From NCBI GenBank assembly GCA_945874355.1, contig CAMCGB010000006.1:82799-146798 (forward strand): a stretch of DNA of 64,000 nucleotides, given 5' to 3'. The notes below the pieces were generated by a model. The model was given only the letters and a program-made list of their open reading frames with translations. It did no database searches and was not told the DNA's origin. Source of the stretch: an uncultured Bacteroides sp. (GTDB taxonomy: Bacteria; Bacteroidota; Bacteroidia; Bacteroidales; UBA932). Position 1 is the first letter of the stretch. The number at the start of each line of letters is the position of its first letter. The position numbers and the translations under genes are program-made. Positions 15,986 to 25,849 of the stretch are shown here, piece after piece.

Positions 15986-17943
15986 TGGATAAATACCTAA
16001 CAACACACAATATGAGAACTCGACTGGGTCTTAAACTTGACCGTTTCGCACACAAATTCCTGGACCGAAGACTGGTCTTCGTAATGGACGTGTGCATTTC
16101 GCTGTTTGCAACCATTCTTGTTGCAGTGGTCTCCTATTTCCTCGGGGTGGACCAGATAGAATCGAGGCAATTCACCATCGTATGGGGAGTCTCTTCGGTG
16201 CTCTCCAGCGCCCTTATGTTTTACCTCCTGAAGACTTACACCATAGTCATACGCCACTTCACATTCAAGGATACTCTGGTGATGGGGCTCGCTGTGCTGG
16301 GAAAGGCCATTCTGATTTGCGCCTGCATCGCCCTTTTCTCGGAGTGGAGCGGAGCCGTTCCTGTCCTGATGTTTGCTGACGGCCTTGTCGCCCTGGTGCT
16401 TCTCTGCCTGGTGAGACTGCTGATGATAGTAGTGTATGACACCTACAAGGCCCGCCTGCACGATGCGCAGAAACGCCTCCGCGTGCTTGTTTACGGGGTT
16501 AGCGACAAGTCCATCTCTTCAGTTGTGCGCCTTCGCAACTCCACCCATTACGAGGTCTGCGGCTTCCTCTCCCCGAACGACAGCCTCAAGGAGACCAAGT
16601 TCGTCGACAAGAATGTCTATACTTTCACAGACGCAGAGTCGCTTCGCAAGCTCATCGACAAGCTCTCCCTTTCGGGACTTATCTTCGCAACGATGGATGA
16701 CCTTCAGAAAGAAAGGGACAATCTGGTCGGACATGCCACTTCCAGCGGACTCAGAGTCCTGGTGGTTCCTACCATCGACGAGTTCTCCGGCAATATGGGC
16801 GACGGCAGCCTGAAGCTTCGGGAAGTGAAAATCGAAGACCTGCTGGGCAGGGATGAAATCAAAATATCCATCGACGCGGTCAAGAAGACTTTCGAAGGAA
16901 AGGTTGTGATGGTCACCGGCGCCGCAGGAAGCATAGGCTCGGAGCTGTGCCGCCAGCTCGCCACCTTCTCGGTCAGGAAGCTGGTCCTTTTCGACAACGC
17001 CGAGACCCCTATGCACAACCTCAGGCTCGAGCTTGAGAAGAAGTTCCCTGAGCTGGATTTCGTGCCCATAATCGGAGATGTGCGCCAGGTCCCCCGTCTG
17101 GACTTTGCTTTCAGGACCTATAAGCCCCAGGTAGTATTCCACGCCGCTGCCTACAAGCACGTGCCCCTTATGGAGGAGAATCCCTGCGAAGCCGTGTATG
17201 TGAATGTGGTCGGAAGCCGCAATGTGGCCGACAAATGCATCGAGTACGGAGTGGACAAGATGGTGATGATCTCTACCGACAAGGCAGTGAATCCCACCAA
17301 TATAATGGGCTGTACCAAGAGGCTTGCCGAGATTTATATCCAGAGCCTCGGACTCGCAATCGAAAGGGGCGAGATTAAGGGCCATACCAAGTTCGTCACC
17401 ACCCGCTTCGGCAATGTACTGGGCTCCAACGGTTCGGTGATTCCTCTGTTCCGCAGCCAGATTAGCGCCGGAGGCCCTGTGACCGTGACCCATAAGGACA
17501 TCACCCGTTTCTTTATGACCATACCCGAGGCCTGCCGCCTGGTGATGGAAGCCGTGACTATGCCTACCGAGAACAGAATCTGCGTCTTCGATATGGGCAA
17601 ACCAGTCAAGATTGACACTCTTGCACGCAGGATGATAGAGCTCTCCGGACTTGTGCCCGATGTGGACATAAAGATAGAGTACTCGGGACTTCGCCCGGGC
17701 GAGAAACTCTACGAGGAGGTGCTCTCAAATGTAGAGAATACCGAGCCTACCACCCACGAGAAGATCAGGATTGCAAGGGTGAGGGAGTACGATTATGCGA
17801 CCGCAGTGCAGGTATGCGAGCAGTTGGAAGAGCTCAGCAAGCAGGTTGAAATCCCCGAGATGGTCAAGCTGATGAAGAGGACCGTTCCCGAGTACATCTC
17901 CAACAACTCCCGTTTCGAAGAGTACGACAAGAAGCAGAGCTAG
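15985..17943 (+). CDS. Membrane nucleoside-diphosphate-sugar 4,6-dehydratase (CapD/PglF/WbpM family)
   Basis: Probably acts on a UDP-HexNAc in O-antigen, capsule or glycoprotein glycan synthesis. The first about 150 residues form four transmembrane helices. A first Rossmann-like domain (about 165-280) follows, then the catalytic SDR domain: GAAGSIGSELCRQL near residue 310, FHAAAYKHVPLMEENPCEA, and STDKAVNPTNIMGCTKR, which has Met in place of the usual catalytic Tyr, a known feature of this family. Length 652 aa is typical. ATG 15985 overlaps the previous stop; ATG 16012 is an alternative. Confidence 0.92.
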   Translation: MDKYLTTHNMRTRLGLKLDRFAHKFLDRRLVFVMDVCISLFATILVAVVSYFLGVDQIESRQFTIVWGVSSVLSSALMFYLLKTYTIVIRHFTFKDTLVMGLAVLGKAILICACIALFSEWSGAVPVLMFADGLVALVLLCLVRLLMIVVYDTYKARLHDAQKRLRVLVYGVSDKSISSVVRLRNSTHYEVCGFLSPNDSLKETKFVDKNVYTFTDAESLRKLIDKLSLSGLIFATMDDLQKERDNLVGHATSSGLRVLVVPTIDEFSGNMGDGSLKLREVKIEDLLGRDEIKISIDAVKKTFEGKVVMVTGAAGSIGSELCRQLATFSVRKLVLFDNAETPMHNLRLELEKKFPELDFVPIIGDVRQVPRLDFAFRTYKPQVVFHAAAYKHVPLMEENPCEAVYVNVVGSRNVADKCIEYGVDKMVMISTDKAVNPTNIMGCTKRLAEIYIQSLGLAIERGEIKGHTKFVTTRFGNVLGSNGSVIPLFRSQISAGGPVTVTHKDITRFFMTIPEACRLVMEAVTMPTENRICVFDMGKPVKIDTLARRMIELSGLVPDVDIKIEYSGLRPGEKLYEEVLSNVENTEPTTHEKIRIARVREYDYATAVQVCEQLEELSKQVEIPEMVKLMKRTVPEYISNNSRFEEYDKKQS

Positions 17944-20807
17944 TCGCCCTGCATATTATCAAGAACCATATTCAGGACAGAAATCCTGTCGTTGTCATTA
18001 AGGAGTGTCTCGAGGGGCACTCCTATTGCTGCGCAGCGGTACTTCCCCATATTGCTCACCACTGCCCCAGGGAGCTTTGAGTCGGGGTATCTCAGCACAA
18101 CCTTGCTGCTGCGCGAGAATGAAGAACCCTTCAGCGCATCAGGGTGCTCCACGCAGTAGATGTTCTGGTTCAGATGGTGGGAATACATATGGGGGCCTAT
18201 CTGTGCTCCCGGCGTGCCATAAGCCCTTATCAGACTGAATCCCAGGGTCTTGCTTGTGAATTCGTCCTGAAGGGCGCTGGCATCTGAAGCTATTGCGGAG
18301 CCCGATACCAGTATATTTGTCCCTTGAGCGCATTGAGTTTTGAGCGCCCTTTTCATCTCTTCGGGGAAGACCGGATACTTCTCTCCTCCCTGCTTCCCGC
18401 AGATAAGATCCACGATGTCGGCCTTTCTTTCAGAGGTGCCAGCTGAGCAGAAGGCCTGCTGCGAGCAGGAAGCGAAAGAGTAGCCCAGGGCGGCGAAGGC
18501 CTTCCCGTGGACATAGGCGAAGTCGAAAGTGTTGCCGGCAATGATACTCCCTGCCATATCGCTGTAGCTGGCGCCGAAGCCCGGCGAGTTGTTATCTATA
18601 AACTCGGAATTGGGGTCGAAGTCGTAGTTCTCTCCGATGTAGCCTATTTCCCTGATATATCCAACTCCGCTGTCCTGCCTCGAATCGAAGCCTGCATAAG
18701 AGTTGCCATCAATCCAGGACGGGGCTGAGACCCTGGTGAAATTATTCACTATCAGCACTTCTCCCTTGCTTTCGGCCCCCATTGAGCAGAGTGAAACCAC
18801 TTCTGAAGGGAAGCTCCTGCCGCCCTGGTTGAAGGCTTCCACCCTGAACGAATATATATGCCCCGGCTCTATGTCCATTTCGAAACTGTTGTCTTTGCAG
18901 CTCCTTCCCCCGTCGAACGCTCCGTCGTCCTTGCGCACATATACTATATAGCCTTCATTTGTTGCCGTAGGCTCTTTCCCGTCCAGCCTTCCCTGCCACT
19001 CGACTCTTGCCCTGGAGCCCGGCAGAAGGCTGCACTGCAGCGCCTCCACGGGCAGAGGGGCTACCTGGTAGGGCCGCTGGTAATAGTCAGCCAGAGTCTT
19101 CAGTATGCCTTTATATACCGCCCTTGCCGTAGAGAAACGGAAGGCCGGGTCGAGTCCGTACTTCATGTCGCCGAAGTTCTGGTGGCTGAGCAGCTCCAGA
19201 ATCATCGCGGGCACCGAAGTGGTGCGGCACTCGCTGTAGCTCTTGTCCCAGATGCCTCTCCTGTTCCAGTCTGTCTTGTAGTCAGCTCTCAGGTCCTGTA
19301 CAATCTGCGTCTGGACATAGTCGCACAGAAGGCGGCTGATCAGGCGGTCGCGCCCGTCGGAGAACTCCCTCTCGCCGTCGCAGCGCAGAGTATAGATGGC
19401 AAGCGTGCCTATGGTCGAGTCGGCCTTTGCCACTCCGGCATCGGTGTGGAAAGCCAGCGACAGGTCGATGGGGATGCCCTTCTGCTCCTTCATCATTGCC
19501 GTCCATATTCCCCTGGAAGCGAAGTCGTTAGTGTAGTCGTTGTCCCAGTTCTGCGTAATCGTGCTGTCCGCTCCCGACAGATGCATATTGTAATGCGCTC
19601 CTTCTGCGCTGCTGGCCATCCCCGATATGCTTCCTCCGCGTTCCATCTTGCCGTATCCGCCGCCGAACTTGACCGCGTCAGCGCTCACCACATCGCCCTC
19701 CTGTCCGCGGTTTGTAAGCTCCACATAGGCCTCCTGCCCGGGAGAAAACTCAAAAGTGCCCAGATAGATCCAGGTTCCCCCTCCCATTTTCTGGTTCACT
19801 TTCAGTTTGGTTTCTCCGCCCAGATGCCTGACTGTATATTGGGCGCTTTCGCTGCTGTTCAGATATGAAGTATATGCAACGTACACCGCATACTCGCCTC
19901 TTTTGCTGAAAGAAGGCTTCCACACTGCCCGGCTTCCTCCTTTGCTGCTGCAGGCCGCCTTGAGCGATGTGCCTGCCCCGAACGGCTGGTCGGCAAAAGT
20001 GTAAGTTCTTTTATAGTCGGCAAATCCTCCTTTCTCGCTGCTCCACTCTCCGCTGCGGCTGAATTCCCCCTTGCGTCTTGTCTTAAGGTCCCTTACGCCT
20101 TCGAATCCGGGGTCGTTGTCGCAGATGACTTCTTCTGTCTGGATGTCCCTCTCGCGCGGCATCACAAGGTACGCCCCCGCCCTCTCGAGCATAGGGGCGA
20201 GAAAGTCCAGCACGAAAGTCTGGGTGAACATATCCTCCACTGTCCTGTGGAGCGGAGCTCTCTGCCACTGCCACTGGTCTTCCTTGGCATCGTAGTAGAG
20301 CCCGTGACTCTGCCATAGGGCTATATATCTGTTGCTCAGCCCCTTGGGGTAGTTGCTGGCGCCTTCCGTCAGCACCAGAGGATGCTTCTCGTCCTTGTGC
20401 GGATCCTCTATGCCCTGCTTCCAGGAAGAGTTGAACTGCCCCGAATTGCCTAAGCGGGGAAGAGTGAGCTGCGAGAGTTCGTAGCGGTTCGAGTAAATGC
20501 TTCCGAGAGAGTAGCCGCTGTCCAGACTCTTGATGAAGCCTCCGGCCTCAGACCTGAGCCACTTCGCGTCCTCCTCCCTCCAAGGGTAGTACGAGAGCTC
20601 GGCATTGAAATACAGGTCCACAGTCTTTCCGTGCACAGTGCAGCGGGTGAGTTCAGGCTTCTGGACTACAGTGGTCCTTTGTTCCATCCACACTATGAGG
20701 CTGTCTGTAAAAGGCTTGAAGTCGCCCTTTCGGGGAGCGGCCGCAAAAGCGCCCGTCGAAAAGAGAAGACACAGTACTACTGACGCGAAAACAGTTGAAG
20801 GCTTCAT
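17940..20807 (-). CDS. Secreted amidase_3 / golvesin-domain protein ('xanthan lyase'-like of Bacteroidota)
   Basis: A secreted 955-residue multidomain protein. The signal peptide spans about 1-23. The N-terminal and middle parts carry a split N-acetylmuramoyl-L-alanine amidase-like domain (PRLGNSG region, then LSLAFHTDAG and ILELLSHQNFGDM). A golvesin-type beta domain (about 260-385, with VYVAYTSYLNSSESAQYTV) is inserted, followed by a fibronectin type III-like segment (about 600-680). The C-terminal alpha/beta domain resembles a class I amidotransferase fold. Bacteroidota homologues are often labelled xanthan lyase, which I would not trust functionally; peptidoglycan or cell-surface remodelling is the more natural guess. 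It overlaps the convergent dehydratase by 4 bases. Confidence 0.75.
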   Translation of the reverse strand: MKPSTVFASVVLCLLFSTGAFAAAPRKGDFKPFTDSLIVWMEQRTTVVQKPELTRCTVHGKTVDLYFNAELSYYPWREEDAKWLRSEAGGFIKSLDSGYSLGSIYSNRYELSQLTLPRLGNSGQFNSSWKQGIEDPHKDEKHPLVLTEGASNYPKGLSNRYIALWQSHGLYYDAKEDQWQWQRAPLHRTVEDMFTQTFVLDFLAPMLERAGAYLVMPRERDIQTEEVICDNDPGFEGVRDLKTRRKGEFSRSGEWSSEKGGFADYKRTYTFADQPFGAGTSLKAACSSKGGSRAVWKPSFSKRGEYAVYVAYTSYLNSSESAQYTVRHLGGETKLKVNQKMGGGTWIYLGTFEFSPGQEAYVELTNRGQEGDVVSADAVKFGGGYGKMERGGSISGMASSAEGAHYNMHLSGADSTITQNWDNDYTNDFASRGIWTAMMKEQKGIPIDLSLAFHTDAGVAKADSTIGTLAIYTLRCDGEREFSDGRDRLISRLLCDYVQTQIVQDLRADYKTDWNRRGIWDKSYSECRTTSVPAMILELLSHQNFGDMKYGLDPAFRFSTARAVYKGILKTLADYYQRPYQVAPLPVEALQCSLLPGSRARVEWQGRLDGKEPTATNEGYIVYVRKDDGAFDGGRSCKDNSFEMDIEPGHIYSFRVEAFNQGGRSFPSEVVSLCSMGAESKGEVLIVNNFTRVSAPSWIDGNSYAGFDSRQDSGVGYIREIGYIGENYDFDPNSEFIDNNSPGFGASYSDMAGSIIAGNTFDFAYVHGKAFAALGYSFASCSQQAFCSAGTSERKADIVDLICGKQGGEKYPVFPEEMKRALKTQCAQGTNILVSGSAIASDASALQDEFTSKTLGFSLIRAYGTPGAQIGPHMYSHHLNQNIYCVEHPDALKGSSFSRSSKVVLRYPDSKLPGAVVSNMGKYRCAAIGVPLETLLNDNDRISVLNMVLDNMQGD

Positions 20808-20816
20808 AGTTGCAGC

Positions 20817-21242
20817 TTACTTTTTCTTGAATTTTATAAGATTGAAAATCAACAATATCACAGAAGAGAGGGCAATGCCGATGCAGTCTGCCGCAAAGTC
20901 CTTTACGTCCTGGGTGCGGTAGGGGAGAGTAGCCTGGATCATCTCTGTGACCCCGGCAAATATGCATCCCCAGGCGCAAAGCTTGACCAGCGAACTTACC
21001 AGCTCCACCCTGGTTTTGAACCTGCGGTCATAGGCGTAGAAGGCTATGATGGGGAAAGGGAAGAACATACAGAAATGCACCAGTTTGTCGGTAGGAATGC
21101 CGAAGAACTCCTTCTGTATCTGCGGAAGATTGTTCATATTCGCAAAGCACAGATAGGCTATTGCCCCTATATAGATAATGAGCAGGGCCCTGAACAGGAT
21201 GTCAGAGACTTTGCATTTCGTAGAGTTTCTTGTAGTAGCCAT
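20817..21242 (-). CDS. VanZ-like membrane protein
   Basis: A small protein with about four transmembrane helices and the VanZ signature: DKLVHFCMFFPFP near the middle, then EMIQ and LPYRTQDVKDFAADCIGI near the end. VanZ-family proteins are linked to glycopeptide resistance or phage tolerance in some species, but most are uncharacterised. The open frame extends to a TTG at 21281; ATG 21242 gives 141 residues and reduces the overlap with the ABC exporter gene to 41 bases. It is part of a five-gene envelope operon. Confidence 0.82.
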   Translation of the reverse strand: MATTRNSTKCKVSDILFRALLIIYIGAIAYLCFANMNNLPQIQKEFFGIPTDKLVHFCMFFPFPIIAFYAYDRRFKTRVELVSSLVKLCAWGCIFAGVTEMIQATLPYRTQDVKDFAADCIGIALSSVILLIFNLIKFKKK

Positions 21243-23031
21243 TCTTCTCAATGAGTTCGTCGTGCTTGCCGCGTTCAACAATCTGTCCTTCGTTCATCAC
21301 AATTATCTCATCGGCCTTCTTTACCGTGCTCAAGCGGTGGGCTATGGAAATTGTGGTGCGGCTGCTCATAAGGTAGTCCAGAGCCTGCTGCACTATCCTC
21401 TCGGACTCGGTGTCGAGCGAGGCGGTGGCTTCGTCCAATATCAGTATGGGAGGGTTCTTGAGTATGGCCCTGGCTATGCTCAACCTCTGCCTCTGGCCTC
21501 CCGAGAGCATCATTCCGCGGTCTCCGATGACAGTATCGTAGCCTTTCTCCTTGTCCATAATGAACTCGTGGGCATTGGCAATCCTGGCCGCCTGGATGAC
21601 CTGTTCGAGGGTCGCATCCTTGACGCCGAAGGCTATGTTGTTGAATATGGTATCGTTGAACAGTATAGGATCCTGGTTCACATTGCCCATCAGGGCCCGA
21701 AGCGAAGAGATGCTCACATCCCGAAGGTCAACTCCGTCGATTTTGATGCTGCCTCCGCTGGGGTCGTAGAACCTCGGAATCAGGTCCACCAGAGTTGACT
21801 TCCCGGCTCCGCTAGCCCCCACGATTGCTATGTTCTTTCCTTTCGGAATCTCAAGATTGATGCTGTGGAGCACTTCTTTGCCGTCCTCGTAGCGGAAGCT
21901 GACGTTCTCGAAACTGATTCCTTTCTCAAATCCCGTCAGAGTCTTGGGCTCAGCAGCTTCCACAATATTGTTCCGGGCATTCAGGATGACATTGATCCTG
22001 TCCATCGACGCAAGTCCCTTGGGGATGCCGTAAGCCGCTCTGGACAAGTCCTTTATAGGCTGTATGATGGAATACAGGATAGCCATATAGGCCATGAATG
22101 AGGGGGCGTCGATGACGGCGCTCTCCCCTAGAATAAGGGTGCCTCCGAACCAAAGAACTATAGCTATCATCACCGAACCCAGGAACTCGCTCACGGGGTG
22201 GGCGCTGGCCTGCCTGAGAGCCACGCGGCTGTTCTTCTGTTTCATGTTCTCGGTGATGTTTTCGAATCTCCGGGTCATCTTGTCCTCGGCAAGGAAAGCC
22301 TTGATGATCCTCAGCCCTCCCAGGGTCTCCTCCACCTGGCTCATAGTGTCGCTCCAGAACTGCTGGGCCTCAGTCGAGTGAGCCTTGAGCTTGCGGCCTA
22401 TGACGCTCATTATGCCTATCATCACAGGCGCGAACACCAGCACGAACAGGGTCAGCTTCCAGCTCATTCGGAAGAGCACCAGCATATAGATGACGATGAG
22501 AATCGGGTTCTTCAGGAGCATCTCTATGGTAGAGGTGATGGAATTCTCCACTTCCTGCACGTCTCCGCTTATCCTCGCGATGATGTCACCCTTGCGCTCA
22601 TTGCTGAAAAAGCCCAGGGGCAGGGAGACTATCTTGCGGTAGATCTGCATTCTCATATCCTTGACTATGCCCGTGCGTATGGGGACGAGCACAGCGGCGG
22701 AGCCGAAATAGCAGCTGGTCTTGATGGCGACTATGGCCGAGAACACCAGGCACAGAAGCAGCAGAACCTTGCTCTGTCCCATCTGTTCAATCAGGGTGCC
22801 TACATAGTAATAGACATTGTTGCTGATTTCATCGAAGGGCATACCCTTGTGCCAGGGGATGAACTCGTAGCTGACATCGCCCACATTGAAGAGTATCTGC
22901 AGGATGGGGATGAGCAGCGAGAAGGAGAACACGTTGAACACGGCCGAGAGGATATTCATCACGACCGAGCCTACAAGGTATTTTTTATAAGGAGGCAGGT
23001 ATGCTTTAAGTATCTTCCAGAATTCTTTCAT
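21202..23031 (-). CDS. ABC exporter, fused permease and ATPase (MsbA-like)
   Basis: A homodimeric half-transporter of the lipid/multidrug exporter type. Six transmembrane helices occupy about residues 1-320. The nucleotide-binding domain follows with Walker A GASGAGKSTL, Q-loop NVNQDPILF, signature LSGGQRQRLS, Walker B ILILDEATASLD and H-loop IAHRLST. ATG 23031 gives 609 residues and begins MKEFWKILKAYLPPYKK; the open frame before it lies inside the MBL hydrolase gene and is not used. MsbA-type lipid A flipping is plausible but not proven. Confidence 0.93.
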   Translation of the reverse strand: MKEFWKILKAYLPPYKKYLVGSVVMNILSAVFNVFSFSLLIPILQILFNVGDVSYEFIPWHKGMPFDEISNNVYYYVGTLIEQMGQSKVLLLLCLVFSAIVAIKTSCYFGSAAVLVPIRTGIVKDMRMQIYRKIVSLPLGFFSNERKGDIIARISGDVQEVENSITSTIEMLLKNPILIVIYMLVLFRMSWKLTLFVLVFAPVMIGIMSVIGRKLKAHSTEAQQFWSDTMSQVEETLGGLRIIKAFLAEDKMTRRFENITENMKQKNSRVALRQASAHPVSEFLGSVMIAIVLWFGGTLILGESAVIDAPSFMAYMAILYSIIQPIKDLSRAAYGIPKGLASMDRINVILNARNNIVEAAEPKTLTGFEKGISFENVSFRYEDGKEVLHSINLEIPKGKNIAIVGASGAGKSTLVDLIPRFYDPSGGSIKIDGVDLRDVSISSLRALMGNVNQDPILFNDTIFNNIAFGVKDATLEQVIQAARIANAHEFIMDKEKGYDTVIGDRGMMLSGGQRQRLSIARAILKNPPILILDEATASLDTESERIVQQALDYLMSSRTTISIAHRLSTVKKADEIIVMNEGQIVERGKHDELIEKNGYYKKLYEMQSL

Positions 23032-23845
23032 ATACTGATGATTGGAGTTCGAAAAGGGGAGAAGGCGTCTGGCGGGGCAGGGCAGTGAGCCTGATGCCCT
23101 GGTCCAGAACCTCACGGGAACACTTGACCGCAAGCGCGGGGTCGTTGTTATGCTCGCTCAGGTGGCAGAGGAACACCTGACGGAGTCCCTGATGGCTGAA
23201 CTGACGTATGGCCTGGGCACATTCGGGATTGGAGAGGTGGCCGTGTCCCGAGCGTATGCGCTCCTGAAGCTCAGGAGGATAGGGACCGCGACGGAGCATA
23301 TCGGGATCATAGTTCGACTCGATAACCACGGTGTCAGCCTGACAGGCCCAAAGGGAGGCTTCTTCGGTGAAAGAACCTATATCGGTCATTATCACGAATT
23401 TATGTCCTCCGATAAGGACGGCGTATCCGACTGTCTGGGTGGCGTCGTGAGGCACGACGAAATATCTGGCCCTGATGGTGTCCCCGTCAATCTGGTTCCA
23501 TCCCGGAGAGAGGATTCTCCGGCAGGCGGGCAGATATTCTCCTCCCAGATGCCTTACGAGGAAGGCACCGGACAGCTCCCGGGTCATCCAGACGGGCAGG
23601 GGCAGATTCTTGCAGTACGAGCCTATGGCCCTGATATGGTCGTTATGGTCGTGGGTTATAAGCACACCCTTGATGCATGAAAGCGGGATGCCCTCTTTCT
23701 CAAGCTCTTTCTTGAGCCTTCTCGGGCTGACTCCGAGGTCTATCAGCAGGGCTGCCTCGCAGCTGCCGTCCTGATGGAACGAACCCAGAAAGTAGCAGTT
23801 GCCGCAGCTTCCTGACGAGAGTGACTTGAATTTAATTGTTCTCAT
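23006..23845 (-). CDS. MBL-fold metallo-hydrolase (YycJ/WalJ-like)
   Basis: A metallo-beta-lactamase-fold hydrolase with N-terminal SLSSGSCGNCYFLG and the metal-binding ITHDHNDHIRAIG (HxHxDH). Later ligands are the His in VVPHDATQTVGY, Asp in MTDIGSFT, and the His in FLCHLSEHNN. The SSGSxGN start is characteristic of the YycJ/WalJ subgroup, implicated in cell-wall or DNA metabolism in Firmicutes; its role in Bacteroidota is not known. It overlaps the TPR gene by 14 bases and the ABC gene by 26 bases. Confidence 0.88.
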   Translation of the reverse strand: MRTIKFKSLSSGSCGNCYFLGSFHQDGSCEAALLIDLGVSPRRLKKELEKEGIPLSCIKGVLITHDHNDHIRAIGSYCKNLPLPVWMTRELSGAFLVRHLGGEYLPACRRILSPGWNQIDGDTIRARYFVVPHDATQTVGYAVLIGGHKFVIMTDIGSFTEEASLWACQADTVVIESNYDPDMLRRGPYPPELQERIRSGHGHLSNPECAQAIRQFSHQGLRQVFLCHLSEHNNDPALAVKCSREVLDQGIRLTALPRQTPSPLFELQSSVYERILEDT

Positions 23846-25814
23846 CCAATTTGCAGTATTTTGCTATCACGCTGTAGGCGTCACCCACTCCGAGCTCTCC
23901 GGCCCTCGAAAGGTCTATGCAGCCCTTCTGCTCGTCCTTAAGGAAAATCAGCACAAGGCCGCGGTTGAAGTAGGCATCTCCCATATAAGGATAGAGCTTG
24001 ATGGCCATATCATAGTCCTCGATGGCTTCCACAAGCCTTGAAGACAGACAGTGAAGATTGCCCAGGTTGAAGTACAGATAGGGAATGTCCGGCAGCAGAT
24101 TTATCGCACTCTGAATGTCCGCGATGGCGTCGGAATAGTCGTAACTCTTTGCCACCTTGTCGTTTACCCTTGCTCTTATGGCACCCTCGGTGTCCATCGA
24201 CAGAGTCTGCACGTTGCCTTCCAGCGAGGCTATGAAGTCTATCATCTCGGCCTTGAGCACTCCGCGGTTCATAAGGTAGAAGGCCTTGTAGTACTTGGCG
24301 TATTTGTCCTTCTCCTGCTGGTCTTCGGCATTCTCGATGGCCTTGTCGAACCAGTTGAGGGCCGAGCTGAACTGCTTGTTCTGAAGCTCCTGCAGACCTT
24401 TGGCGAAGTACTCTGCGCTATTGGTGGTGAAGATGTACTCCTGAGTCCCCTTGAGGGCGGTATTGCTTATGGCCACGCGCTCGGGCATAAAGTCTATGAA
24501 GCGGTCTATCAGGGCGTTCTCATAGGCCTTCGAAAGCATATTGGCCTGCTCTGCTTCTGATGAAGAGAGGGTGAAACGGTAGAGCGGCTTGAGCTTTATG
24601 TCCACCTCGCGGTGCTGGAGCAGCTCGTTGTCGAAGTCCTTCTTCGCGAAGTCCGCATCCAGGGCCAGCAGAGAGTTGTAGCGTTTGGTGGTGTCGGCAA
24701 ACGAGCCTTCCGAACTCTTGGCGCTGTACTCGCGTATCTTCTGCTGGGCTGTCTGGTAGTCCGCCTTCGACTCCCTGTTGCGTCCCAGCATACTCTCCAC
24801 ATAAGAGCGGTTGAGGTAGGCCTTGGCGAAGTCCGGATACAGTTCTATGGCCTTGTTGTAGTCTTCAAGGGCATCCAGCCAGCGTTCCATACCTATGAAA
24901 ATGGCGGCACGGTTGAAGTGCGCCAGCACATTGCCCGGGTTGATGTTGATTACCCTGTCCATATCGTCCAGCGCCTCCTCCCAAGCTCCTACCTGGGCGT
25001 AGATCAGACTCCTGTTGTAAAGGGTCAGCGCATTGCCCGGCTCGTGCCTCAGAACTGTGTTCAGGTCGTTCATCGCATCGTTGTAACTCTTTTTCTCATA
25101 ATGGATAAGAGCTCTGTTGAAATATGCGAGGGTATTGGTCGAATCCAGCTCTATTGCGGTGTTGAGGTCCTTGAGGGCATTGTCGAAGTCGCTCTGCTCG
25201 GAGTAGAGGCGCGCCCTTCTTATGTATCCTTCAGGCTCGAAGCGGTCCAGCTTGATGGCCTTGTTGTAGTCGTCCATAGCCTTGAGGGTGTCCGAGAGGA
25301 AGAGGTACGAGGCGCCGCGGTTCAGATAGGCCGAAGGATCGGAAGGCTCCTTGCGGATATAGGTGTCAAAATCCTGCACGGCCTGCTCGAATCTCTGGGA
25401 GAGGAAGTTGGTCACTCCGCGTGAAAAATAGATTCCGTGCAGCCCGGGACGCAGCTCGAGAGCCTTGTCGAAGTCCGCGAAGGCTCCGTCATAGTCGCCC
25501 AGGCGGCTCCGGGTTATGGCCCTGTAGTGGTAGCCGTTGGTGAATATGGGGTTGAGCCTGATAGAGGTGTTGAAGTCCTTGTCGGCGCCCCTGACGTCGC
25601 CCAGGTTGTACTTGGCTATGCCCCTGAAGAAGAAACCCCAGTACTCGGTAGTGTCCAGACGGGTGAGTATGTTGAAGTTGTCAATGGCCTGGGCATACTT
25701 CCCTTCTGAGAGCGCATTGCGCCCTCTCCACATAAATACGTCCTGGTCGTATTGGGCCAGAAGAAGCGATGCGGAGAGAAAAAGAGAAAATATGGTAATT
25801 ACTATCTTTTTCAC
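23832..25814 (-). CDS. Secreted tetratricopeptide-repeat protein
   Basis: A signal peptide (KKIVITIFSLFLSASLLLAQ) precedes a nearly continuous run of TPR units. About ten 34-residue repeats lie between residues 25 and 370, with patterns such as AYLNRGASYLFLSDTLKAM and AYFNRALIHYEKKSYNDAM. A less regular middle follows, with more TPRs near the C-terminus (YFNLGNLHCLSSRLVEAIED). Such proteins serve as scaffolds. GTG at 25814 is chosen because it opens a clean signal peptide and a TATCTTTG box ends 8 bases before it; the TTG at 25835 is inside the promoter. It is the first gene of the envelope operon. Confidence 0.85.
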   Translation of the reverse strand: MKKIVITIFSLFLSASLLLAQYDQDVFMWRGRNALSEGKYAQAIDNFNILTRLDTTEYWGFFFRGIAKYNLGDVRGADKDFNTSIRLNPIFTNGYHYRAITRSRLGDYDGAFADFDKALELRPGLHGIYFSRGVTNFLSQRFEQAVQDFDTYIRKEPSDPSAYLNRGASYLFLSDTLKAMDDYNKAIKLDRFEPEGYIRRARLYSEQSDFDNALKDLNTAIELDSTNTLAYFNRALIHYEKKSYNDAMNDLNTVLRHEPGNALTLYNRSLIYAQVGAWEEALDDMDRVININPGNVLAHFNRAAIFIGMERWLDALEDYNKAIELYPDFAKAYLNRSYVESMLGRNRESKADYQTAQQKIREYSAKSSEGSFADTTKRYNSLLALDADFAKKDFDNELLQHREVDIKLKPLYRFTLSSSEAEQANMLSKAYENALIDRFIDFMPERVAISNTALKGTQEYIFTTNSAEYFAKGLQELQNKQFSSALNWFDKAIENAEDQQEKDKYAKYYKAFYLMNRGVLKAEMIDFIASLEGNVQTLSMDTEGAIRARVNDKVAKSYDYSDAIADIQSAINLLPDIPYLYFNLGNLHCLSSRLVEAIEDYDMAIKLYPYMGDAYFNRGLVLIFLKDEQKGCIDLSRAGELGVGDAYSVIAKYCKLDENN

Positions 25815-25830
25815 TAATTTTGCAAAGATA
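25815..25830. promoter_or_regulatory. Abutting divergent -7 elements for the TPR operon and the M28-uxuA operon
   Basis: TAATTTTG on the plus strand (25815-25822) and TATCTTTG on the minus strand (25830-25823) are directly back to back, meeting at the palindrome TTTGCAAA. Neither has an exact TTG at -33. Two polymerases could not bind at once, so the divergent operons should exclude each other to some degree. Confidence 0.55.
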
Positions 25831-25849
25831 ATCAATTATTGCTCCAGAT

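Noticed and set aside
18858..19868. 336-residue plus-strand open frame opposite the amidase gene
   Set aside because: Antisense shadow; the minus-strand gene has a signal peptide and recognisable domains.
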